NCBI GenBank assembly: GCA_023411575.1
Contig: JAEYOP010000020.1
Coordinates: forward strand, 186,001 to 250,000
DNA length: 64,000 nucleotides
Direction of reading: 5' to 3'
Source of the DNA: Bacillota bacterium
GTDB lineage: Bacteria > Bacillota > Clostridia > Acetivibrionales > DTU013
Part shown: piece by piece, positions 1 through 7,150 of the stretch
How the letters are laid out: every line of letters starts with the position of its first letter
Numbering within the stretch: the first letter of the stretch is position 1
Translations under genes and position numbers: made by a program
Notes under the pieces: generated by a model
What the model was told of the DNA's origin: nothing
What the model saw: the letters and a program-made list of their open reading frames with translations, nothing else
Database searches by the model: none

Positions 1-2
1 GC

Positions 3-965
3 GCCGTGATCCGGCCACTTCTGGACATAAGCCGGAAGGAAATCGAGCAGTACTGCCAGGCGGCAGGTCTGCATCCGAGAATCGACAGCTCCAACCTGAA
101 AAGCGACTTTACCCGCAACCGGGTGCGGCTGGAGCTCTTTCCTTATATAAATGAACACTTTGGCACGGATATCGTGGAGAGCCTTTGCAGGCTTTCCGGC
201 CATGCGGCGGACGACAGCAGCTATCTGGAGCAATGCGCCGCCGAACTGTATCTGTCCTGTATCGATCCCAAAGGCGATGCTGTGTCCGGGGAAACTGGTA
301 AGTGGGTATTTCTTAGCCTGAAGAAATTGAAAGACCTTCCGCCCGCGATGCTTGTCCGGGTATTGAAGCGGGCGGTTTGCGAGGTCATGGGAAACGCGTC
401 CGGAATCGGAAGCGTTCATTATGAAACACTGGCCGGGCTGGTTTCAAACGGCAGGACCGGAAGGAAGGCGGAGCTGCCAAAAGGCTTGCGGGCGGCTGTT
501 TCCTACGGCGGGCTCGAGCTTTTTGCCGGGAAACGGTTGGCTGCAAAACCGGCTGATTCCTTCGATGTCTCCCTGGCCGTTCCGGGGACGACCTTTGTCC
601 CGGAACTGCAGGCATCCGTGTCCACTTTCCTTGAAACAGCTGAAAATGTTGATAACGGCCCGGATTTAGGGTATAATGCACTCGTGCAATTCTTTGATTA
701 TGACCGGCTCAGGATGGGAATAAATATTAGAAACCGTCGGGACGGGGACGTTTTTAAGCCGTTCCGGTCAAACGGCACCAAAAAGCTGAAGGAATTTTTC
801 ATCGACCGAAAGATCCCGCGGGAGCAAAGGGACGCGATTCCGCTTGTTTGCGCCGGCAGCGAAGTGGTCTGGGTGGTCGGGTACAAAATAAGTGATAAAT
901 TTAAAGTAACTGAAAATACTAAAAGTGTTCTTAAAATGGAATACAACCGGAGGGCTTTTTTATGA
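3..965 (+). CDS. tilS: tRNA(Ile)-lysidine synthase, C-terminal part
   Basis: Modifies C34 of the CAU-anticodon tRNA(Ile) to lysidine in the cytoplasm, so that it reads AUA. The reading frame is open at the left window edge, so the N-terminal ATP-pyrophosphatase domain with its SGGxDS loop lies outside. What is visible is the end of the catalytic domain (IRPLLDISRKEIEQYC, DSSNLKSDFTRNRVRLEL, a typical TilS stretch) and the C-terminal substrate-binding domain (NRRDGDVFKPFRSNGTKKLK, then DRKIPREQRDAIPLV). The stop TGA overlaps the hpt start as ATGA, indicating translational coupling. The tilS-hpt-ftsH order is a well-known Firmicute arrangement and supports the call. The true start is not in the window. 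Confidence 0.93.
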   Translation, partial: AVIRPLLDISRKEIEQYCQAAGLHPRIDSSNLKSDFTRNRVRLELFPYINEHFGTDIVESLCRLSGHAADDSSYLEQCAAELYLSCIDPKGDAVSGETGKWVFLSLKKLKDLPPAMLVRVLKRAVCEVMGNASGIGSVHYETLAGLVSNGRTGRKAELPKGLRAAVSYGGLELFAGKRLAAKPADSFDVSLAVPGTTFVPELQASVSTFLETAENVDNGPDLGYNALVQFFDYDRLRMGINIRNRRDGDVFKPFRSNGTKKLKEFFIDRKIPREQRDAIPLVCAGSEVVWVVGYKISDKFKVTENTKSVLKMEYNRRAFL

Positions 966-1501
966 TGGGGGACATTGAGGAAGTACTGGTAAGCCGCGAA
1001 CAGATCAAAGGGATGGTGTCGGAGCTCGGAAAGCGCATTTCCCGGGACTATGAAGGAAAAGACCTGGTGCTTGTGGGCGTTTTGAAGGGCGGATTTGTTT
1101 TTCTGGCGGATTTGATGAGAGAAATAACAATTCCGGTGGATATGGACCTGATCGCCGTTTCCAGCTATGGCGAATCGACCCAGTCCTCCGGCGTGGTCCG
1201 CATCATAAAGGATATGGACCTGAGTGTGGCGGGCAAGCATGTTTTGATCGTCGAGGACCTCATTGATACGGGCCTCACTCTCAGCCACCTGAAGGACCTC
1301 TTCAACACCAGGGGGCCGAAGAGCGTGAAGATCTGCACGGCGTTTGACAAGCCTTCCAGGAGGAAAGTCGACATTGACGTGGAGTATGAGGGCATCGTCG
1401 TGCCGGATAAATTTATTGTGGGCTACGGATTGGATTATGCCGGGAAATACCGCAATCTGCCCGAAGTATGCACGTTGAAAAAAGAGATTTATTCAAAATA
1501 G
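962..1501 (+). CDS. hpt: hypoxanthine phosphoribosyltransferase
   Basis: Purine salvage enzyme of the cytoplasm: transfers phosphoribose from PRPP to hypoxanthine or guanine to make IMP or GMP. 179 residues, the usual length. The PRPP-binding loop VLIVEDLIDTGLTL sits at residues 94-107, and the VGYGLDYAGKYRNLP signature typical of bacterial HPRT is near the C-terminus. The start ATG overlaps the tilS stop; an AACCGGAGGG ribosome-binding site lies about 10 bases upstream, inside tilS. Likely co-transcribed with tilS. Confidence 0.95.
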   Translation: MMGDIEEVLVSREQIKGMVSELGKRISRDYEGKDLVLVGVLKGGFVFLADLMREITIPVDMDLIAVSSYGESTQSSGVVRIIKDMDLSVAGKHVLIVEDLIDTGLTLSHLKDLFNTRGPKSVKICTAFDKPSRRKVDIDVEYEGIVVPDKFIVGYGLDYAGKYRNLPEVCTLKKEIYSK

Positions 1502-1559
1502 AGCACGGATTCAGACAAATTATGTACACTGAGGGTATATAGTGAAAATGGATCGTTTA

Positions 1560-1596
1560 TTGTGTTTTAAAATGGTTTATGTTAATATAATATAAT
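1560..1596 (+). promoter_or_regulatory. candidate promoter of ftsH
   Basis: The 137-bp gap between hpt and ftsH is AT-rich. It contains two overlapping TATAAT hexamers (1586-1591 and 1591-1596) and a TTGTGT at 1560-1565. The spacing to the first -10 is about 20 bases, longer than ideal, so the -35 assignment is weak. No clear terminator for hpt is seen, so ftsH may also receive read-through. Confidence 0.35.
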
Positions 1597-1638
1597 AATT
1601 GCTGGAAAGGTTTCATTGAATGGCCGGGAGGGAGATTT

Positions 1639-3453
1639 TTGAAATATTTTAAAGGGTTGAGTTTTTATATAGTATTGATTGTAATTATATTATTCATACT
1701 TACGATATCCACCACTGCGAACAATCCGGCGCAGCTCAGCTACACGGAAATGCTTTCCCAGATGCAAAACGGGAATATCGACAGCATCGTTTTAAAGAGC
1801 GACGAAGCGATCGTAAAGCTGGTCAATCCAAGGCAGGGCTCCAAAAACAACGAATATGTGGTTTATATCTCGTCAGTGGATTCGTTTACACAGCTGGTGA
1901 CGGAAGCATACGACAACAAGCTGGTCAAGGAGTTCCGGGTCGAAAAGCCCGTGACGGCTCCATGGTGGGTTTCCATCCTGCCGACGATCGGGTTGATCGT
2001 GGTGTTTGTAATCTTCTGGGTATTCTTCCTCCAGCAGTCCCAGGGCGGCGGGGGAAACCGGGTCATGTCGTTTGGCAAGAGCCGGGCCAAAATGAGCTCG
2101 GACGACAAGAAAAAGGTTACGTTCGAGGATGTGGCGGGAGCCGATGAAGAGAAGGAGGAGCTGAAGGAAATCGTTGAATTCCTCAAATCCCCCAAAAAGT
2201 TCATCGAGCTCGGCGCAAGGATTCCCAAGGGCGTTCTGCTCGTAGGACCTCCCGGTACCGGAAAGACCTTGCTGGCGAAAGCGGTTTCCGGAGAGGCGGG
2301 GGTACCGTTCTTCAGCATAAGCGGCTCCGACTTCGTCGAAATGTTTGTCGGCGTCGGCGCGTCCAGGGTGAGGGATTTGTTTGAACAGGCAAAAAAGAGT
2401 GCTCCGTGCATTGTTTTCATAGATGAAATCGACGCAGTCGGGCGTCATAGAGGCGCAGGCATGGGCGGCGGCCATGACGAGAGGGAGCAGACCCTGAATC
2501 AGCTGCTGGTCGAGATGGACGGCTTCGGGGTAAACGAGGGCGTTATCATTCTTGCCGCGACCAACCGGCCGGATATACTGGACCCCGCATTGCTGCGGCC
2601 CGGACGTTTTGACCGAAGGGTATTTGTGGGACTGCCGGATATCAAGGGACGCGAGCAGATCCTGAAGGTGCATTCGAAGGGCAAGCCCCTCGGCTCCGAC
2701 GTCAAGCTGGATGAGCTTGCAAAGAGCACGCCCGGCTTTACCGGCGCAGATCTGGAAAATCTTCTGAACGAAGCCGCGCTGCTGGCGGCCAGGAAGAACA
2801 AAAAACGCATTGAAATGGAAGAAATCAAGGAAGCGACCTTCAAGGTCGTGGTCGGCCCGGAGAAGAAGAGCAGGGTGATGAGCGAGAAGGAAAAGAAGCT
2901 TACCGCCTATCATGAAGCGGGCCATGCCATCGCTGTCAAGGTTGCGTCCTCCACCGACAAGGTGGACCGGGTTTCCATCATTCCCTCCGGAAGGGCGGGA
3001 GGATATACCGCTCACAAGCCGGATGAGGATAAGACCTACCATACCAAGGCGCAGCTCATGGAAGAGATCATCATCGCCATGGGCGGCAGGGCGGCGGAGG
3101 ATATCGTGCTCGGCGAAATCAGCACGGGCGCTTCCAGCGACCTGAAGCATGCCAACGGTGTGGCAAGAAGCATGATTACCAAGTTCGGCATGAGCGACAA
3201 GCTGGGCAACATGGTATTCGACGAGAACGACGAGATCTTTATCGGGCGTGACTTCGGGCATACCAGGAGCTACAGCGAAGAAGTCGCCGCGCAGATCGAC
3301 AAGGAGGTCAAGAACCTTATCGATTCGGCGTATGACAGGACCGTAGCGATATTGAAGGAAAACATCCATATCCTGCACAGGCTTGCGGATGCGCTGCTGG
3401 AAAAGGAAAAGCTGGAAGGTGCCGAATTCGAAGCGCTGTTTTCCGGAATCTGA
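1639..3453 (+). CDS. ftsH: ATP-dependent zinc metalloprotease FtsH
   Basis: Membrane-anchored AAA+ protease that extracts and degrades membrane and short-lived cytoplasmic proteins; forms hexamers. 604 residues, normal for Firmicutes. N-terminal membrane segment at residues 4-24, a short extracytoplasmic domain, and a second membrane segment around 110-132. Walker A GPPGTGKT at residues 203-210, Walker B IVFIDEIDAVGRH, the second region of homology (NRPDILDPALLRPGRFDR), and the zinc-binding HEAGH at 425-429 are all intact. The start is a TTG preceded by GGGAGGGAG at good distance. Neighbour order tilS-hpt-ftsH is conserved in many Firmicutes. Confidence 0.97.
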   Translation: MKYFKGLSFYIVLIVIILFILTISTTANNPAQLSYTEMLSQMQNGNIDSIVLKSDEAIVKLVNPRQGSKNNEYVVYISSVDSFTQLVTEAYDNKLVKEFRVEKPVTAPWWVSILPTIGLIVVFVIFWVFFLQQSQGGGGNRVMSFGKSRAKMSSDDKKKVTFEDVAGADEEKEELKEIVEFLKSPKKFIELGARIPKGVLLVGPPGTGKTLLAKAVSGEAGVPFFSISGSDFVEMFVGVGASRVRDLFEQAKKSAPCIVFIDEIDAVGRHRGAGMGGGHDEREQTLNQLLVEMDGFGVNEGVIILAATNRPDILDPALLRPGRFDRRVFVGLPDIKGREQILKVHSKGKPLGSDVKLDELAKSTPGFTGADLENLLNEAALLAARKNKKRIEMEEIKEATFKVVVGPEKKSRVMSEKEKKLTAYHEAGHAIAVKVASSTDKVDRVSIIPSGRAGGYTAHKPDEDKTYHTKAQLMEEIIIAMGGRAAEDIVLGEISTGASSDLKHANGVARSMITKFGMSDKLGNMVFDENDEIFIGRDFGHTRSYSEEVAAQIDKEVKNLIDSAYDRTVAILKENIHILHRLADALLEKEKLEGAEFEALFSGI

Positions 3454-3563
3454 TTTTTCCGGAACCAGACCGGGAATTTTTCATAAAATGAAATAGGTGC
3501 TTGACATTTCTACGGTGCATATGGTAACTTTGTAATACGGATGGAATTGTTGAAAACAGAATA

Positions 3564-3714
3564 GAACCTTATCAAGAGAGGTGGAGGGACTGAGCCCTAT
3601 GAAACCCGGCAACCGGCCTGACGGCAGCGGTGCCAACTCCTGCAGGATATATGCCTGAGAGATGAGGAATGGATTGGTAACAAGCCTCTTCCCCTTCGGG
3701 AAGAGGCTTTCGTT
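3564..3714 (+). promoter_or_regulatory. SAM-I (S-box) riboswitch with intrinsic terminator
   Basis: The leader of metK has the S-box core: CTTATCAAGAGAGGTGGAGG at 3569-3588, then GGGACTGAGCCC, GAAACCCGGCAACCGG, GGTGCCAACTCCTGC and GCCTGAGAGATGAGG in the expected order. It is followed by a strong terminator hairpin (AAGCCTCTTCCCC...GAAGAGGCTT, 3682-3709) with a T run. By family knowledge, S-adenosylmethionine binding stabilises the aptamer and permits the terminator to form, shutting down metK. The aptamer sequence is clear; the regulatory direction is inferred from the family. Confidence 0.93.
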
Positions 3715-3763
3715 TTGGTTCCGGCCTGTTTGACAAAGCCGGAAGGTGGAATAAATTATGGTA

Positions 3764-3922
3764 AGGGATGACCGAATCATAAAAACGGATTCTTGAGCGA
3801 GGAATTTTTCGTCCTTACAAGGCGGAGGAAGGCGCAATAATTGTTTTATTGCAACTGACGACAACGAAGTAAGGGCGGAAAATAACCGCTCCAGAACCGG
3901 AATTTATGATTCGGTCATCCCT
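3764..3922 (+). repeat. 159-bp palindromic MITE-like repeat, copy 1
   Basis: Bounded by perfect 17-bp terminal inverted repeats (AGGGATGACCGAATCAT at 3764-3780 and its complement at 3906-3922). The interior arms are also imperfectly complementary, so the whole unit can fold into one long hairpin. An inverted copy of the same length sits at 9341-9499. There is no coding capacity. It lies between the SAM riboswitch terminator and the metK ribosome-binding site, so it is part of the metK leader transcript. No obvious target-site duplication is visible. Confidence 0.8.
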
Positions 3923-3943
3923 GAGATCGAAAGGAGAATGAAA

Positions 3944-5137
3944 ATGGCAAGAAGATTATTTACGTCCGAATCGGTAACAGAAGGGCATCCGGATAAAATA
4001 TGCGACCAGATTTCCGATGCCGTTCTGGATGCGATATTTGCAGAGGATCCCAATGCGAGGGTCGCCTGCGAAACGGCAGTGACCACCGGGCTTGTGCTTG
4101 TAATGGGGGAAATCTCCACAAAGTGCTATGTGGATATCCCCAAGGTGGTAAGGAATACGATCCGGGAGATCGGCTACGATAGGGCAAAATACGGGTTTGA
4201 CAGCGATACGTGCGCCGTCATCACTTCGATTGACGAACAGTCGGCGGACATCGCCATGGGCGTGGACAAGGCACTGGAAGCCAAGAACGGAGAGATGACC
4301 GACAGCCAGATCGAAGCCATCGGAGCGGGGGATCAGGGGATGATGTTCGGCTTTGCCTGCGATGAAACGCCGGAACTGATGCCGATGCCCATATCCCTGG
4401 CCCACAAGCTGGTGAAGCGGCTTACGGATATCCGCAAGGACGGTACGCTGGATTATCTCCGGCCCGACGGAAAGTCCCAGGTCACTGTCGAGTACGACGG
4501 GGACAGACCGGTCAGGATCGACACAGTGGTCATTTCCACTCAGCACGGCCCCGAGGTATCCCACGATACGATCGAAAGGGACGTGATCGAACTGGTTATC
4601 AAACCGGTGATTCCTGCGGAACTGCTGGACAAAAACACAAGGTTCCTCATCAATCCTACGGGTCGGTTTGTCGTAGGCGGACCCCAGGGAGATTCCGGCC
4701 TGACCGGCAGGAAGATCATCGTGGACACCTACGGCGGATACGCAAGGCATGGCGGCGGAGCGTTCTCCGGCAAGGATCCGACGAAGGTTGACCGTTCGGC
4801 GGCTTATGCGGCGCGGTATGTTGCGAAGAACCTGGTTGCGGCGGGACTTGCAAAGAAATGCGAAGTACAGCTTGCATATGCGATCGGCGTGGCAAAGCCG
4901 GTATCGATCCTGATCGATACGTATGGAACCGGTACACTGCCCGAAGAGAAGCTCATCCAGCTTGTCCAGACGTATTTTGACCTGAGGCCGACGGGCATCA
5001 TCCAGACCTTGAACCTTAGGAGGCCCATATACAAGCAGACTGCGGCATACGGACACTTTGGAAGGACCGATGTCGATCTGTCCTGGGAGAGTACCGATAA
5101 AGCGGAAATTCTCAAAAATGCGGCAAAGGAATTATAA
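3944..5137 (+). CDS. metK: S-adenosylmethionine synthetase
   Basis: Makes S-adenosylmethionine from methionine and ATP in the cytoplasm. 397 residues from the chosen ATG at 3944; an in-frame ATG at 3938 is only one base from the GGAG and is unlikely to be used. The N-terminal family signature FTSESVTEGHPDKICDQ, the GAGDQGMMFGFA nucleotide-binding motif and the GGGAFSGKDPTKVDRSAAY motif are intact. Preceded by a SAM-I riboswitch, then by a 159-bp palindromic repeat that ends about 10 bases before the ribosome-binding site. Transcription therefore crosses a long hairpin before the gene. Confidence 0.97.
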   Translation: MARRLFTSESVTEGHPDKICDQISDAVLDAIFAEDPNARVACETAVTTGLVLVMGEISTKCYVDIPKVVRNTIREIGYDRAKYGFDSDTCAVITSIDEQSADIAMGVDKALEAKNGEMTDSQIEAIGAGDQGMMFGFACDETPELMPMPISLAHKLVKRLTDIRKDGTLDYLRPDGKSQVTVEYDGDRPVRIDTVVISTQHGPEVSHDTIERDVIELVIKPVIPAELLDKNTRFLINPTGRFVVGGPQGDSGLTGRKIIVDTYGGYARHGGGAFSGKDPTKVDRSAAYAARYVAKNLVAAGLAKKCEVQLAYAIGVAKPVSILIDTYGTGTLPEEKLIQLVQTYFDLRPTGIIQTLNLRRPIYKQTAAYGHFGRTDVDLSWESTDKAEILKNAAKEL

Positions 5138-5359
5138 CGAGGCGCAAGATGTCCCCCACCTCCTGGCTCTTTTCACTCGCTGCACTCATGAAAAAGCCTT
5201 GGTGACGGATACCGATTTGCTCTTCAGGCGGTGAGCATATCTCCAGCCTCGTTGAAACACCGTTGATGTAAGAAAATTTTTCTACAACCGAAAAATTTTC
5301 TTTGAATAAAGTGTTATAAAATAGCAGGAATTTTATCAGGATCAATGGGTAGGAACAAT
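5138..5359. other. metK 3' intergenic region with AT-rich hairpin
   Basis: No gene. An 8-base inverted pair AACGAGGC/GCCTCGTT brackets about 110 bp (5136-5256). A perfect 13-bp AT-rich stem (AAGAAAATTTTTC at 5270-5282, complement at 5290-5302, loop of 7) follows. It is not followed by a T run, so it is not a typical terminator. The bracketed segment may be a small repeat element, but there is no second copy in this window. Confidence 0.4.
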
Positions 5360-5401
5360 AAAAAGCGGGACAGGGAGAAAGGCTCCTTGCTCCGCTTTTT
5401 T
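5360..5401. terminator. bidirectional terminator between metK and HD-GYP gene
   Basis: AAAAAGCGG at 5360-5368 pairs with CCGCTTTTT at 5392-5400, with an inner GGAG/CTCC stem. A-run on one side and T-run on the other suit termination from both convergent genes. Confidence 0.75.
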
Positions 5402-5422
5402 GATTGAGCTGTTTGCCGGCCC

Positions 5423-6478
5423 TTAAATAAAAATTTCAACGATTTCAACTTCCGCATGTTCATTCAAATCCAACGTATAGGGATGAAGCAGCGGCGGACC
5501 CGACTTGTTGGAGAAAACGAACACCTTCTGCCGGGAGTTCCCGCTGATTCCGGTTGAAACAATGCTTCCAAGCTCGCCCGTATTTAAAAGGACGATGGTC
5601 CCGTCGGCATAGGCGGCAATCTGGGATACGAACAGATCGACGATATCCGGATCAAAAAGCATGCCGGAATTCTTCCGGATGTATTCGGCCGCTATGTGCG
5701 GCAGCTCCCGTTTCTTGTATATCCTGTCGGAGGTCAGCGCGTCATATACGTCCGCCAGCGTGACGATCCTGGAAAAGGGATTGATGATGCGTTCCCGGAC
5801 GCCAAGAGGATAGCCCGTGCCATCCCATTTCTCATGATGCTGGAAAGCGATATTGGCGATTTTCGAATTCAGCCCGTATACGCTTTTGATGATCTCGCAG
5901 CCGTAAACCGGGTGCAGCTTCATTTCCCGGAACTCACTGTCGGTGAGCTTGTCCGGCTTTTTCAGGATTTCTACGGGCACCTTGCACTTGCCGATGTCAT
6001 GAAGGATAGCGCCCATGCCGAGCTCAACGAGGGCTTCCTTGCTATATCCGAGCTTTTTGCCCATTATGGTGGAATAGATGCAAACATCGACGGAATGGAG
6101 GAAGGTATAGTTGTCAATATCCTTTATGCCGGTCAGCTGCAGGAGAATGGTTTCATTTTCGATGACCTGCTCTATGATATCGACGACTGCGTTTCGGACC
6201 TCTTCCGCTTCCGAATCCTGCCCGTTCCGGACCTGGGTGAATATTTTCTTAATGATTGCGTGGGAATGCTGGTACAGCTTTTCTTCATAGAATTCTTCGA
6301 TGGGCGTATAGCTGTTTTCATCCACGCATACTTCCTGTATGTTGAATGCCTCAAGCTTTCGGATGGAAAGCGGCTTGATGACAAAGCCGGACAGCAGGAG
6401 CAGTCTGCCGTCCTTGAGCTTGACATCCCGGGCCAGCTTCATCCCGGGTTTGACTTGACTTACGGGAAGTTTGATCAA
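5423..6478 (-). CDS. HD-GYP domain cyclic-di-GMP phosphodiesterase
   Basis: Predicted cytoplasmic hydrolase of cyclic di-GMP, a second messenger that governs motility versus attachment. 351 residues. An N-terminal region of about 120 residues has no recognised sensor domain. The HD-GYP domain follows: HD dyad at residues 160-161 in ILHDIGKCKVP, HHEKWDGTGYP at 214-224 with GYP intact, then the ITLADVYDALTSDR-type motif. The start is TTG, preceded by GGGAGGG. Transcribed alone, convergent with metK. A link to the nearby flagellar and Tad-like loci is inference only. Confidence 0.88.
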   Translation of the reverse strand: MIKLPVSQVKPGMKLARDVKLKDGRLLLLSGFVIKPLSIRKLEAFNIQEVCVDENSYTPIEEFYEEKLYQHSHAIIKKIFTQVRNGQDSEAEEVRNAVVDIIEQVIENETILLQLTGIKDIDNYTFLHSVDVCIYSTIMGKKLGYSKEALVELGMGAILHDIGKCKVPVEILKKPDKLTDSEFREMKLHPVYGCEIIKSVYGLNSKIANIAFQHHEKWDGTGYPLGVRERIINPFSRIVTLADVYDALTSDRIYKKRELPHIAAEYIRKNSGMLFDPDIVDLFVSQIAAYADGTIVLLNTGELGSIVSTGISGNSRQKVFVFSNKSGPPLLHPYTLDLNEHAEVEIVEIFI

Positions 6479-6738
6479 AGGAATAACCCTCCCAGCTTTC
6501 AGTATAGGTATATTACAGAAAGACTTCTACAACATCGATATCCTTATGTTCTTTTAATTCCGTTGCCGAAGAGCAATCCCCTTTAATAATGCTGTGTAAT
6601 ATTTACATTATACACTAACAAAAAACCTTTATATAGTCCTTCTTCTTTTTTTGGTTATTTTGTAACCATTGGGTCCCGGATTGAATAAAATGATAGTCTC
6701 ACCCATAAAATGAAAAGAATAAAGGAGGGGTTGGATGC

Positions 6739-7107
6739 ATGGAACGCCTCATTGAGATCACCGTCGGCCTGCTGGCTCTGTATGGACTTGTCATGCTTGT
6801 CTTTGCCGTTGCCGGACGGCTCCGACTGAAGGACCTGCAAAAGCACCCCGGGGTCCGGGTGGTGCTCCTGGTCAAAAATACGGAGGAGCAAATCGAATAT
6901 ATTATCCGCAACGCCGTAAAAAACGATTTTGCCTCCATCGTCCTGTCCGATGACCGAATTCTGGTGGTGGACATGAATTCAACGGACAATACATACCGCC
7001 TTCTGGAGAAATTAAGGAGGGATTATTCCAACATCGAAATACTGGGATTTAATGAACGAGAATGCGTTTTTGAGGATTTCTCCATCTTTTCACCCCCTCC
7101 AAAGTAA
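6739..7107 (+). CDS. small membrane-anchored protein with truncated GT-A-like fold
   Basis: 122 residues. An N-terminal membrane segment (residues about 5-26) is followed by a short soluble part resembling the start of a GT-A glycosyltransferase (VVLLVKNTEEQIEYIIRN, then ILVVDMNSTDNTYRLLEKL), but the protein ends before any acceptor or catalytic domain. Good ribosome-binding site AAAGGAGGGG. I do not recognise a characterised family; similar short proteins next to recD2 in Clostridia are known to me only as hypotheticals. The 3' end lies 43 bases before the chosen recD2 start. Confidence 0.7.
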   Translation: MERLIEITVGLLALYGLVMLVFAVAGRLRLKDLQKHPGVRVVLLVKNTEEQIEYIIRNAVKNDFASIVLSDDRILVVDMNSTDNTYRLLEKLRRDYSNIEILGFNERECVFEDFSIFSPPPK

Positions 7108-7150
7108 TATATACTATAGATGCGAAAAAGCTTATTGTGGAGAGCCTGAC

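Noticed and set aside
1873..3378. 501-codon open frame on the minus strand within ftsH
   Set aside because: It is fully antisense to a canonical ftsH, contains no recognisable motif and no ribosome-binding site; a by-product of codon bias.
3956..5056. 366-codon antisense frame over metK
   Set aside because: Mirror of metK codon pattern without any family similarity.
5696..6586. 296-codon plus-strand frame over the HD-GYP gene
   Set aside because: The minus-strand frame has all HD-GYP motifs; the plus-strand product has none.
7052..7150. Upstream ATG start for recD2
   Set aside because: Would overlap the preceding gene by 56 bases and add a non-conserved leader; the TTG at 7151 has a better ribosome-binding site and family-like N-terminus.
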